From Caprimulgus europaeus (lineage: Eukaryota > Chordata > Aves > Caprimulgiformes > Caprimulgidae), in the NCBI GenBank assembly GCA_907165065.1, contig OU015541.1, forward strand, positions 3,596,001 to 3,660,000: a DNA stretch of 64,000 nt, read 5' to 3'. The position numbers and the translations under genes are program-made. This document shows, piece after piece, positions 50,801 through 62,400 of the stretch (its first letter is position 1; each line of letters starts with the position of its first letter). Under the pieces are notes generated by a model, which saw nothing but the letters and a program-made list of their open reading frames with translations, was not told the DNA's origin and made no database searches.

Positions 50801-53800
50801 ATTATAAGTTTATTTTTCTGATCTAGCTTTATTGAAGATGCTTGTACCTATTTATCTTCCAGCAAGCTCTGCAAAGACATAAGTGTGTGCTCAGGTTCCC
50901 CATCCTGCCCAGCTACCCAGGGGCTGTTCCAGAGACCAGTCAGCACAGACTGCACACTGCTCTTGGAGTGAGGCAGGGTTGTAGATGATTATTTTATTTC
51001 AGGAGATTAGTTGTATAACAATAAGGGAAGTTACTAGCTTTAATTGAAGCAATTAGAGACCTTAGAACTTAAAAATGTGCAACAAACCTCACTGATTTCC
51101 AATCAGTGCTGAGCAGTGTTGGTGCTTACCAGAGGTCTTGTCCTCTCACTCTTCCAGGTGTTGGTAACAGATGAAGTTTGAAGCAGTTTCATACCTGAAT
51201 GTCTCTGAATTAAGTGTCATTCTCTTTTGATGCCCTGCAGTTGTCAGTTACCATCTGGCCTGGTGCTTCTTCATCCCACGGTGTGTCTCTGTGCGTGGTG
51301 CTGCGTGGCGTGGGGCAGCTGGCTCAGCCCAGGGCTCTCTGTGGTCTGGATGACAGTTGGTGTTGTACCTCTCTCTTGGTGTTTCTTCTGTGTTTACATA
51401 TATGATAGCACTGGACTTCAGTGGTTTAACTGCAGCTAAAGACATGTAGTTTTTAGAACAAGTTGCTGTTGCCTGCAGAAAAGATGCTGGTGAGACAGCA
51501 CCTGCTTAACTCTGTGAGCAGTTCCTTGATCACTGAGGACAGCCCTGGTAACAGCTTGTGAGCATGCACTTTCCTTGTCTGAAATATTACTTTTTGCCCC
51601 CCCATTTCCTGCCCTTCTTACCTCATCCCCAGCAGCTCAGGCTGGGTCAGGCTTCCTGTGGTTTTCCGATAAATTAGGTGAGGAGAGCTGAGGTTGGGTC
51701 ATGGCAGGGCCAGATAAACTGGGACAAAGCCATCTGCTTTCCCAGAGGCAAGCCATGCTAGCGGGGTGCCAGGCTAGTCTTTATGCTCAGGGGAAACTTC
51801 AAAGTTCCCATTGACATGAGTGGGAACAGGATCAGGCCTTGCAGGTCTGTGGAAGCTGCCCTCCATTCAAACCTCCTCCTTATCTCTCTCCCTTTGCAGT
51901 TTGTTCTGATAGTGGCAGTTTTATGTTCTCTAAGCTGCCTTGCAACTTCTTGCATTGCTGAAGTTCTTTCTTTGGTGAACCTTGGTGATGTCCACGCCTC
52001 TCCTGCTCTGGCAACCTGCCTGTGCCTTACAATTGCTTTTTAATTAAAATCCTCTGCTGATGGCAGAACTTACTCTCTTCCCTGTAGAGACCTGACACAC
52101 TGCTCTAAAACAGGAAAAAAATAGAAATTATTTTCATCAGGATTAGGTCTGGATCTAATGAAACAACTAATGAGCAACTGGTGCATCAGAGGAGCTAATT
52201 GTACTTTTAACAGTGAACTTAGTTCAGCTGTTGATGTGTTACCAGCCCACTGGCAGCTAAGGCATGAGGGCTGCACAGCAGTGGCGAGGGATAACAGCAG
52301 CATTACAAATGTGGAGCAGCTGATGCTAATTTTCAGTCCCCCCTTATTAAACTTGAATTGGTTATTGCCCATCAGTGTGAACTTTGGGTTCAAAATGGCT
52401 TTCACATCTGTGGCAAGAATTTAAAGTATGAAAACACTTCTTTTTTCTTTTTTTTTTGTTATTTATCCCCATTTTGTAACCTTGCCTCACTTCTCCCCCC
52501 ACCTCAGTGGTGTGTATTGTGCAGCAGAAATTTCCACACAACCTGTTGCACCGGTTCCCGTTAAAGGTTTGTGCTGAAGAGTTGGGTCAGTTTTATCTGG
52601 TCTGCTCTCCCTCCTCGCTCAGAGCATGTTCAAACGAGCCCTGTCCTGACCTCTCTGTACAGCAGGAGCTCCCTGGATGGGCATCAGGGTTACCTGGATG
52701 GTTTCAGCTGCCCTTTTCTTTGGCCTTGTGCTTGCCTGTCTGCTATTTTCATATCTCTAGAGGAGTTTATTTAAACGGTGTTCTTGTTCAGGACAATTTG
52801 TGTTGCATAATTGCCTGCAAATAACACAGCACATGGCTGTTGGGAAGAATGCTGTGAAATCTCCGTTTCCTTCATGCTGAGATTCCTCCAGAGTTTGGGA
52901 CATCTGGAAAATCACACGCTCTGTGGTGGCTCTGCCTTGCCTCAGCCCTTGTAGGGATGCAGATGGAGCGTGCAGGAAGGAGATTGTCATGTACCTGGTA
53001 TCATATTAAAGCTGGCTGCAGCTGGGACAGGCAAGGGCAGCTTGCTTGCCTGGGGATAACTGCACCTTTAAAAGGAAAAATGCCTGTAACAGGAGTTCCC
53101 TCCTAGGCTGTTTGTAGCAGCAATTTTAAGTAGCAGAACAGTGGCTCCAAAAAACCAAATAACTTGCCAATTTTCAGGGCTATTTGCAGGTTTCCTTAAG
53201 AGTGGGTCAGATTTATTTGTACATTAAATGGGAAAGAAAGAATTACCCCTAACAGCTCAGGTCTTTGTCTGATCCTGCTCAGGAGGTGCTGATAGAATTG
53301 CAGAGCTGTTTTCTCTGGCAGCGTGTCCATGGAGCTGACAAAGCCACCCGCACCACAAAAGCAAGGCAGAAGAGTGATTGCAGCGAGGTCCCTGGCCAGC
53401 TGACAGCAGGGGCTGTCCCTTTCTGGCCTGGCATTGCAGCATCACCAGCAAAAAGAACTTGGCTGTTAGACTATTAAGCTTGAAAATGTAGCTGAAAGGA
53501 CTCTACTTGTGAAATGAATAGGTTGACAAGAAACAGATGGCAGGGAGTTGGGCAGAAGTGCCAGTCTGGGTCCATAGGAATGACTGAATGGTCCCGGTCA
53601 GGATCTCTGGGTGTCAGCAGGGGTGTGAGTGGCAGCCTCAGCGGAGGAGCTGGTGGCCCTGGAGCTTGTGCTGCTGCTCTGCATTGCAGTTCAGCTTCTC
53701 CTTCTGTATGTTCTCCTTCTGTATGTTCTTCTGCATCTGGCAACCAGTTCTTTATGTCTGGGTCCCTTTGCCAATGCTCAGTGCACACCTGAAATACAGA

Positions 53801-54192
53801 AGAGATGCTTCTTAGAACAGCCCAAATTCTACACTGGGTTGTTGTTGAGAGGTTTTTGAGCTTTCTTGTTCCTTTTTCCATCCATGCTCTAAATTGGTGC
53901 AAACAAAAAGCTTATGTACTGATCTGCATTAGCAGGCTTACACCCTGTATTTTCTGAATTGCTGTGGTACCTGTCTGTTTTGTGCCGTGTTTTTCTGGCT
54001 ACAGTTAAATGTTGGGTTTTTTTTTTTACTTTCCAACAGGGCCAGTACTGTGACATCTGCTCCTCTGCAAACAGCAACAAGGCCCACCCCATAACAAATG
54101 CCATCGATGGGACAGAGCGCTGGTGGCAGAGCCCCCCTCTCTCCCGGGGGCTGGAGTTCAACCAGGTCAACGTCACTTTGGACCTTGGACAG
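47803..54192 (+). CDS. LAMA5: LAMA5 (laminin subunit alpha-5), exons 1-2, 3' partial
   Basis: Exon 1 is 47,803-48,087 (95 codons) and exon 2 is 54,040-54,192 (51 codons), both ending in phase 0 at CAG|GT. The ATG has a strong Kozak context (A at -3, G at +4). A Leu/Ala-rich signal peptide occupies about residues 13-26. The laminin N-terminal (LN) domain then begins: [62 protein letters not shown] and VNVTLDLGQ, the standard LN signature with WWQSPPL. Candidate N-glycosylation sites are N91 (NQT) and N139 (NVT). Known role: the alpha-5 chain of laminins 511/521 is secreted to basement membranes; its LN domain drives network polymerisation and its LG domains bind integrins. Of a protein of about 3,700 residues only 146 are seen here. 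The start of the signal peptide differs from mammals, which is usual. The remaining exons lie beyond 64,000. Confidence 0.96.
48088..54039 (+). other. LAMA5: LAMA5 intron 1
   Basis: This is a first intron of 5.95 kb. Its first 150 bases belong to the CpG island. I see no further exon, no clear transposon and no RNA gene. Exon 1 joins exon 2 in phase 0 (Q|GQYCDIC), so nothing coding is missing. Confidence 0.8.
53699..53728 (+). repeat. Two tandem copies of a 15-bp unit
   Basis: TCCTTCTGTATGTTC occurs twice back to back in LAMA5 intron 1, with a partial third copy (TTCTGCAT). Confidence 0.85.
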
Positions 54193-54258
54193 GTAACCCA
54201 AGTGTTTCTTGGTTATGTTGTAGACTGTGATGGAAAGGACCTGCTCCTCTGCTTCTGA

Positions 54259-54372
54259 AATCATAAAATCATAGAATGGTTTGGGTTGGAAAGGACCTTA
54301 AAGATCATCCAGTTCCATCAGCAGGGACACCTTCCTCTAGATTAGGTTGCTCAAAGCCTCATCCAACCTAGG
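54259..54372 (-). repeat. CR1 LINE 3' tail in LAMA5 intron 2
   Basis: AATCATAAAATCATAGAATGG is followed by TTTGGGTTGGAAAGGACCTT, AAAGATCATCCAGTTCCATC and GGTTGCTCAAAGCCTCATCC. It is a truncated minus-strand CR1 starting only 66 bases after the exon 2 splice donor. The CCAACCCC block usually found after CAGTTCCA is missing. Confidence 0.92.
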
Positions 54373-55565
54373 AAATCCTTCAGTGGTCCTTGCTGGAAGG
54401 ATGAGACAAAACCTGCTTGTTTAATGACAGGACAGGAAACTGGTTAACACTTGGAAGGGAAAACCTCTTGTCTGTGTGTTTGTAGTGTTAATTGCAGTCT
54501 GTGCTATTAATTGCTGTTACTGTTTGGGTTCTCCCTAAAAGTTGAGTCACCTACAGAAACCTACCACACTATGCAGGTGCCGTTCACCTAAAGAGGGTAC
54601 CTGCCCCCCTGGGGGGTGGTTAACAAGGTTTCACCCCAGAACAGGAAAATACAGCCCTGAGGAATTTAATGTTGTGCTGTAAAACTTCAACTGGTGCGTT
54701 TAAAACTCTCAAAACAGCAAGTCCCTGCTGAAGATCTTCCTATAAAAGACAAAGAATGACAATGGATGTTTGGTCTCTAATGCTGGCAAGCGAAAGGGAA
54801 TTAGCATTGTAATAGCTCTGGCTGCCAGCCCCCGCTGCCTCCTCTGCTGCTCCTATTCATCCACAAAACCATCCCTCTGGAAATGGGGTATTCTCTCTGA
54901 TTTTCCTCAGCTTAGAGGAAAGCAGTTCTGGCTGAAGCTGCAGCAGAGCTGAAGGGCTGTGGGATGTGGATCTGCTTTCTTGGTACCTGGCTGTTGCTGT
55001 GGCTGTTGGATGGAGGAACTCCTTGGTCCTCAGCCTGGGGCAGGGGGTGTGTGAGACCCCCCCCTCTTCCTCCACACTGACTGCAGCCTTGTCCCTGGGA
55101 GCAGCCCCAGCTCCTCCTGGCAGGGGGAGCCCCTGGAATTGAGGATTTGGGGCATTTGCTCTGTAGTTTTATGACAGTTTAGCAGTTAACTACTGAAGTG
55201 CCTCCATGAGCAGGTAGGGATGAGCTTTCACCTCCGCTACTGCTCTTTCCCGAGCTCTGCTACCAGCCCTGCAGCACAAAAGGGCCAAGTCTGGGTCCTC
55301 CTCGGCTGGAAGGCTGAGACAGGGCAGTTGTGCAGCTGTGGACAGCTCACCTCTGGCATAGGAAACGTGGCTGCTGTGGTTGCTCCAGCCCTTCAGGGAT
55401 TGAGTGCACGGCCCTTTCCTTTGGGAGTTTGCACTGATTGTGGTGATTTCAAGCCTGGTAGGGCACTGAAGCTTTGCACTGACCTTGGAGGTGGCTTTTT
55501 CACCCTCTCGAGTGGAGTAAAGGCTCATTTGTCATCGCTGTTTGTAAAGCATCTGACTGTAAATT

Positions 55566-55660
55566 TCACAGAATCACAGAATGGAGGGGGTTGGAAGGGA
55601 CCTCAGGAGATCATCCAGTCCAACCCCTCTGCAAATGCAGGTTCCCTACACCAGGTAGGG
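55566..55660 (-). repeat. CR1 LINE 3' tail in LAMA5 intron 2
   Basis: TCACAGAATCACAGAATGG is followed by GGGGGTTGGAAGGGACCTCA, GATCATCCAGTCCAACCCC and AATGCAGGTTCCCTACACCA. It is a minus-strand, strongly 5'-truncated CR1 of a different subfamily from the copy at 54.26 kb, judged from the GCAGGTTCCCTACA block. Confidence 0.9.
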
Positions 55661-58235
55661 AATTTACAGCTATAGATGGATACCTGGGATGTGTCGATGA
55701 CAATACCCCTCTGTTAGATGCCTCAAGCACACGCTTTACCCCCTGGGATTGTCTCTGATTTCCTTGCCCTGCTGTAGCACTCACTTGGAGCCTCTCAAAC
55801 ACCCTCCACAGACTTGTTTCCTCCCATGAGTGCCAGCTGTCTAAAGCTGTGCTGTACACAGCACCAGCAAACCATCTCCTAGCGCCGGGGGCACAGCGTG
55901 CAGCGCGGAATAGCTGTGTGGGCAAAGCCTCCCCGGGCCGCACACAGCGTGCTGATCCCGTTGGCCAACGTAGGTGGCATCTGCTGTGTCTCTTAGAAGC
56001 TTCCCAGCTGGCAGGGGTGTGCTGGGTGGGTGGATCGCTTGCACTCCCTCCCCTGACCAAGGGCCAGCCTGCAGCATGGCTTTTTGGTCGCTCACTGTTC
56101 CTTTGGAAAGGGATTTTTCAAAGACCAACTTTCCTTGTGAGCTTCTCCTCCTCTTTGTCATTCTCTGTGGCAACTTTCTGGCTTCAGGCCAGAGCTAACC
56201 CAGCCGTGCTCTGTGCTCACAAGCTGCTGTGTTTGGTTAACCTGAGGATCTGCAGCTTTCAGAGCTGTGGTGCTGGGAGCCAGAGCCTGGAATAATGTGG
56301 AGGGGCTGTAATACCATTAAAAATGAGCGGGTGGAAGTTTACCTTCTCCCTCCAGCCCTCCTCTCTCTACCAAGCCTCTGTATTTGCTCTTGGTACCCTG
56401 GCAGATGAAACTGCCCCATCATTTCTGCACAGTTGGGAGCAGAACTTCCATGCATGGTGCTGGTTTTGCAGTTGCCTCACTTGGTGTGGAGTTTCCCTGG
56501 AATTACAGATCCCTCTGCTTCCCTCCTGCCTCTGCAAAGTAAGCAGCTGCCCAGGTTCAGCTCATTTTTAGTGGTTTCCTCTTTATCCATGCCATTATTG
56601 TATGTAATTGCTATAACAACCTGTTTATGCTCCTGGTGAGAGGCAGTTCTTTGCTTTTCCCTCCTTTGTTTTGGTAGGTTGGGCAATAGAAACATGAAAT
56701 GTTACAGAATCGCTAATTTCCTCCTTTTGAAGTTGACTGCTGGTTAAAAGGATGGAAGATGAAAAAGAGGAATTGTTGGGGCTCTGCAGGGCGAGTGTAA
56801 GATCACGCCGGTGTACCTGGCAGTCAGGCTTTGCAAATTCCTGGGATACCTGTGAAACAGCACAGGTAACACCCTCAAAGGCATGTCTGAGAGCAGGGCT
56901 TTTCTTTGGCTGGCAAACAAGGCCTCTCCTTGCTCTCTGTAACCCTCCAGGGAGCTCTTGGACCAATTAAGATTTAATTCAAAGGACTGGTGGCTATAAA
57001 AGCTTTGGTCCCTTTGGGGGATCAGAAGTGCTGATGGCTGGTGCTTTGGTGGGGGCACCACAGGGGGTGATGGTGTCAGCCCCCTCCCTTTGCTGCTGTC
57101 CTGTCGTGCTGACTGTGTCCCTCTCCAGCCCCAAGTGCTTAATTATCAGCTGGAATCAGGTTTCTCCAGCATTTGGCAGGGCTGTGGCAACTGAGAGAGG
57201 GGCAGTTAATTAAGCAGCCTGTTGGTCTTTGCCTGTGCTGGGTGGGAGCTTGTTCTTCTCACAGGGATGTTAAAATCCCATGGGAAGGGGAGAGGGAGGA
57301 ATATCATTCACAGCCAGCAAATAAGTTAAAGAACTGCTCAGGCTGGCCACCCAGCTGGTGTGAGTACATTAAACACTTGCATCATGTCATCTTAGTGCCA
57401 GCACTGGCCTAATCTTAACGGCTTCATCGGCAAGGCGGATCAGAGCTCCCACCACAGCAGGGGCAGAGGTTGTGTCTCTTTATCTGCTGGGGGGGTCAGG
57501 CTGGGATTGCTTCTGCTGGTGCCATGTCTGTTCCTGCCTCCTTGGGGAGGGATAATTTTCCTTTTCAGAATTGCTGGGGGGGGAAAGCTGGGAGGGAAGG
57601 AAAAGTTGCTGCGAGTTCCCATATTGGACACAAGTCTGGGAGCCAGAAACATGGCAAATAGCTTCAAGGAGTGAAATTAAATGGATTTTAGGAGCTGCTG
57701 GAGAGGGGAGTGTGAAGAGGGAATGTTTTTTCTTTCTTGCTTTTAATTGTGACCTTGTGTTTAAAGCTTTAGTCTGTTTAGGATGAATGGCTGGGCCACT
57801 GCATGGGTTTGCTGCAAAATACAATGTCATGGTGCTGTGATGGAGCAGGGTTCAGGGTGGAAAAATAGGAGAGTGCCATGCCCTAGGAGGACACTGTTGT
57901 GTGTTGTGGCATTGCTGGACAATCTGGACTTGTCCCTGAAGCTGGCTGTCCTGTTCTGCTTGGCTTGGAGGGCAAAGACCCAGGTTGTGACTGAGGCTCC
58001 TGAGCCTCTCCTGCTGCTGCTGACCTCCAAGCTCTTTCCTCTCCCGCCTGGAGTCTCCAGATCAGCTGGAAACGGGAAAGTGCCTTTGCTGCAAAGGGTC
58101 TGAGCAGGGAGCAGAGGGACAGGAGACCATGACTCACTGCCACCATGGGCATTGTCCCCTGTGATCCTGCTGTGATTAAGTGCCGCAGTGGGTGGAGGGG
58201 AGGAAAGGGTGTGATGGAAGATTCCTTTTTTTTTC

Positions 58236-58243
58236 TCCCCCCG

Positions 58244-58279
<36 letters not shown>
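58236..58279 (+). repeat. Long C homopolymer (C36 after a short C-run)
   Basis: A C-run with a single G at 58,243 is followed by 36 uninterrupted C (58,244-58,279), preceded by a T-rich stretch. It is prone to length polymorphism and sequencing error. The opposite strand is a pure G-run. Confidence 0.9.
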
Positions 58280-60890
58280 AGAAGGTCATTAGAGTCGGAG
58301 CTGACAAAAATCAGGAGGTTTAAAGAAACATGAATGGCTGGCTTCCTGCCAGGGCCTGACATCTTCCTTGCGTGAAGGTGAACCCAGGCCAGCCCTTCCC
58401 AGAGATGTTTATGGAGAGTTGGTGCTTTATGATAAACTCTCTGGGGAGGAATGCTTGCAGTCATGCAAGAGCAGGAGCTTCGTGCCAGCGCTTGCTTGAG
58501 GTTAATTACTGCAGTGAGAAGGTGGTTGGATAGCATCCCCTGTCTCCCCCCTGTCCTCGGAGCCTGCTGGCCCCTGTGACACTAGAGAACAGCAGAATTT
58601 CAGACTGAAGCTTTGCAGGGAGTTTTGATTTATGCTCCTGAAGGTATTTAATTCTCATTTTAGTCAGGAACAGAATTTATGTGTGAAAGCCTCTACTTAA
58701 GGGCTAAATTAGCTTTGGCAGAGCAGTGTCTGGGGCTTCTGCTCCAGCCTCGTGGCACTGCCACAGAGAGGGCACGCAGGCACCAAGAAACACCTACATC
58801 CATTCACCTCTGCCACTGAGGAGAGAAACCTCCTCCTTTAGAGAGCTCCAGGCTCTTACTGCTTAAAATGCAGCTCTCTTTAGGGTTAAAAAGAAGAGGA
58901 GGGGAGGAAAAAAAAGCTGCATTCATTGGTAACTCATGAACATAGAAAGGAAAGGAAAAGGATTGTGAGCCGAGCTCCCAGGCCAGTCTGAAGGTGTGTT
59001 TTGCAGTCACTGTAAGATGTGTCTAGGCAAGGGAGGAGATTGATGCCTTACCAGGTGCCATAAGTACCTCTTGAGTTTTCTAGTAATTACAATGGAATCT
59101 GCCCAAGTTACCACTCTTTCTGGCCCCTGGTGAACTCATTAACTCATTCTTGCCAGGCTTTCCTAACTCTAAATTAAAGGTGTTCATTGGCACAGTACTC
59201 ACTAGATGCTTCAGCCCTTGGCCAACAGGCTGCTATTCTTTCAGGGTGAAATTTCTCTCAAAAGGAGGTGGGGGTTTTTCCTGTGGTGGATTTCCAGGGC
59301 ATAAACCTACTTCCTTTCCCTCTTGTACTGCAAATGTTGCCCCGTGGGACCTTTTTACACAACAGTTAGACATGCAGGATGCTTGCAGGTCCTGGGTATG
59401 TGGCTGAATGCCTGACTTGCACGAACAAGTCAATCCTCTTTGTGCAAACTGATTTCTTGTTAATGAATATTAAATTCCTACTCATCCTTGGTAGATCTGG
59501 GCTGGGTTCTGTAGGTGAAAATGCAACCTGGCCTGATGCTAAAGGAACACTACTGAATCGGAGCTGTGTGTCACAGTGCTCTGAAAGCTTTCATCACAGT
59601 TTCTAGCCTCCCATTTATTTGCATTTAAATGAAATAGTAAGGAAGCTGCTGGTGGAGATCTTCAGGAGCTCTATTTGAAAGGCAGCTGGAAGAAAAGCTT
59701 TGCAAACTGATGGGCTGAGGCTTATATCTCTGTCCCCAGCACAAAGATTAATCTGATGTTTATTCCCAGACTTAATTTATTAAAAAAACCCTTCTTGATG
59801 AGAAAATTCGTGAAATCCTGAGAGAAAGCTCACAGTTATTCTTGAATGGAGCTGTTCTCCTAGTGGCTGCTTTCCCTGTGCCTGGGATGGGATATGGGTG
59901 ATGGTCATCCAAGAAGAATTTTCAACTGAAAACCTCTCTCTTCTTTCACTTTCTTCCTTTTGCACCTTTGTTTGTTGGGAGAGCTCTTACCTGCCTCTGA
60001 ATGATGTAAATGTTGGTTGTGTTTCCCTTCGAGGCATCCTGTTCATTCTTGCTGTACACAGGGAGGGACTTGAAATCAGAATCTCCCCTTCCTTCCCCTT
60101 GGCGATGTCTTTTCCCCAGCACTCATCTCTGGGCAATGCACAGCTTTCATTTCTCTTGGGGCCACAAGCTGCCTTATCTACCTGGCATGTCTTTTCCATG
60201 GAGCATTGCAAGAATGGGTGAAGGTTTAAGTTTTTATTTTTTTTTTACATAATTTTTACTTTAAAAAACAAACTTCTCACACTGTAAGGGCTGCTTGGTC
60301 TTAGCTGTGCTGGGGCATCGCTGTGGGAAAGGGGTAGGAGGGTTTAGTGGCATTTATTGTGAGTTTTTGCACCTTAAGTAAAGGGCTGGGTGTAAAATCT
60401 CTAACAAAGACATTCCTTCTCCAAATTGTTCTCTGGTTCTTGGAGCAAAAGCAGTATTAAAAACAAAGCATGTTAAGCAGGCTGAGCAGAGATCCTTTTT
60501 GCTGAGGCTACAGTCTTCTCCTGTGTAGAGTCCTCTGCAATTGCCATACAATCCTCCAAAAGCAGATCGAGATCTCTATTTATTCGTTTCAGAATCCTCA
60601 TTCCCTGATCTGAAATGGCCTGTGGCTCCTTTTTCAGGGTGGAGCATGTTCAGTGCTGCTGGATTTTAACATGACTGTCGAGTGGAAGCGGGGTGCATAT
60701 TTGTCGTGTTTCTCTGGGAAAAGCAGCGAAGGTGTGAGTGTGAGAGCACACAGTGCCGGGAGCTGGCCCCGAGCCCAGCTCTAGGGATCTTCCTTCCCAA
60801 TATATTTTCCCCTTTATTGTTTGAAATAACTTAGCTTGTGAAAGCTGTTCTGTTTTCTTCAAAGTTGCAGTTCCCTGACCCAGACCAGCA

Positions 60891-60983
60891 GTTGGTTGTT
60901 TGGTGTTTTATTTTTTTGGAGGGAGTGTTTTGTTTTAGTTTGGAATTTCTTTGGGTTTGGGTTGGTTTGAGGGGGTTTTTTTG
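60891..60983 (+). repeat. T/G-rich low-complexity tract
   Basis: Degenerate GTTTGG/TTTGGG units lie in LAMA5 intron 2, similar in make-up to the tract at 21.7 kb. Confidence 0.65.
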
Positions 60984-62311
60984 GTCTTATAAAGGGAGAT
61001 TTTTGCCTTCACTTGGCCCTTCTTGACCTTTCTGTGCTTTCTGCCAGCTCCCACTGGATTCCTGGCTCCAGTGGCTGCATGGGAGCTGCTCAGGTGAGTG
61101 GGAAGGGAGTGTCTGACTGTTAATCAAGTGAGGATCTGTCTCCTCCAGCAGCAAGAGCAGACCCATCCTCAACAGCCTTGCCAAGTTGGATGCCAAGTTC
61201 CCCTCTCCAGGATCCAGAACAGCCAAGGCTGAGTTTCTTTCCTCTTTGTTAGTGGTGGTGGTGGTTGCTATAGGGGAAAAGATGTACAGAATATTACTTT
61301 AGATAAATTATGGCTGACATATGAATTTTAATTGTATGTTATATTTCCTGAAGTCATGACCCAGTACCGCTTACAATCAGTTTTCTAGGGCTGTGATGAG
61401 TAGATGGTATTTCACTTGTAACATCTGATTCCCAAAAAACCTGCCCCATGCTGCACATCTGCCAGGCTGTGGGCACAGAGAAGGCTTCCTCCAGAGCAGG
61501 AGGCTCTGGGCAGCTCCCTCAGCATTGTGGCACCTTTTGTGGCCTCCAAAGGAGGGTGTTTCTGCCCACCCTTTGGATTTTGTACAAATGACCCTTATGC
61601 TTCAACAGCTTAATCTTCCCAGAGGCTGTGCTTGCTCTGCCTAGACCTGAACCAGCTCCAGAGAATTCAGGTGTTAAAATAAGGCTCAGCCTCCCACCAG
61701 AACAGCTCCAGGTAAGGAGTGATGAAAGGATAATTACTCTGTTTCTAAAAAGCATGTGCAAGATTTCCACTGTAACTTCTCCCTAGATATTGTTGCCTAT
61801 GTTTAATTTTGGCATGATGAGAAAGGAGGAGGCTGACAGTGAGGTCTCCCACCACGGAGCCCCCACTCCCTACCAGGCTGTCTGCTCCTGCTCAACTCCC
61901 TGGGATTCTTCAAAGATGAGGAGAAAGCCTCGGGGTGAGCACGAGCTGGAGAGAGGTCGGGTGAGCTGGTGTATGGGAGGCTTTAGTTTGTAATGAATAG
62001 CTGGAAGGCAAGCCTTGTAATTTCTTGCTGTTCTCCTGGAAAGTGTGTGCTTGGCTGGGCTGGTAAATGAGACCGTGCCCCGAATCAGGTGTGAATGTGT
62101 GCAGGTACGCCTGCTCCCAGGGTCAGTTTTGTCCAGCCTGGTTGTGGTTGTACCAGGCAAGTTAAAACAGAGCAGAACTGTCTAAGTCAGACCTCTGTTT
62201 ACTGGAGAGTTGTGGTTTTTTACTTCAGACAGATGTTACAGGCAGTGTTTTGTGAAGGTCAGTGTGCCCAGTGGAGGGGTTCACAGCTCTGACACGGAAC
62301 GTGCTGGCATC

Positions 62312-62400
62312 TGAGTCACTGGCTTAACATCTTCTGTACTCTGGCTTGTCTCATCTCCAAAATGGGGATACTGCATCTGTCTCCATCACTTTGTGTGGCA
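62312..62400 (+). repeat. Probable MIR fossil
   Basis: GAGTCACTGGCTTAACATCT, then CTCATCTCCAAAATGGGGAT ACTGCATCTG, resembles the MIR core (AAGTCACTTAACCTCTCTG ... CTCATCTGTAAAATGGGGATAAT). It is short and diverged. Confidence 0.5.

Noticed and set aside
55611-56060. 149-codon minus-strand open frame in LAMA5 intron 2
   Set aside because: It begins inside a CR1 remnant and its translation is low-information and Arg/Ala/Ser-rich. No protein is recognised.
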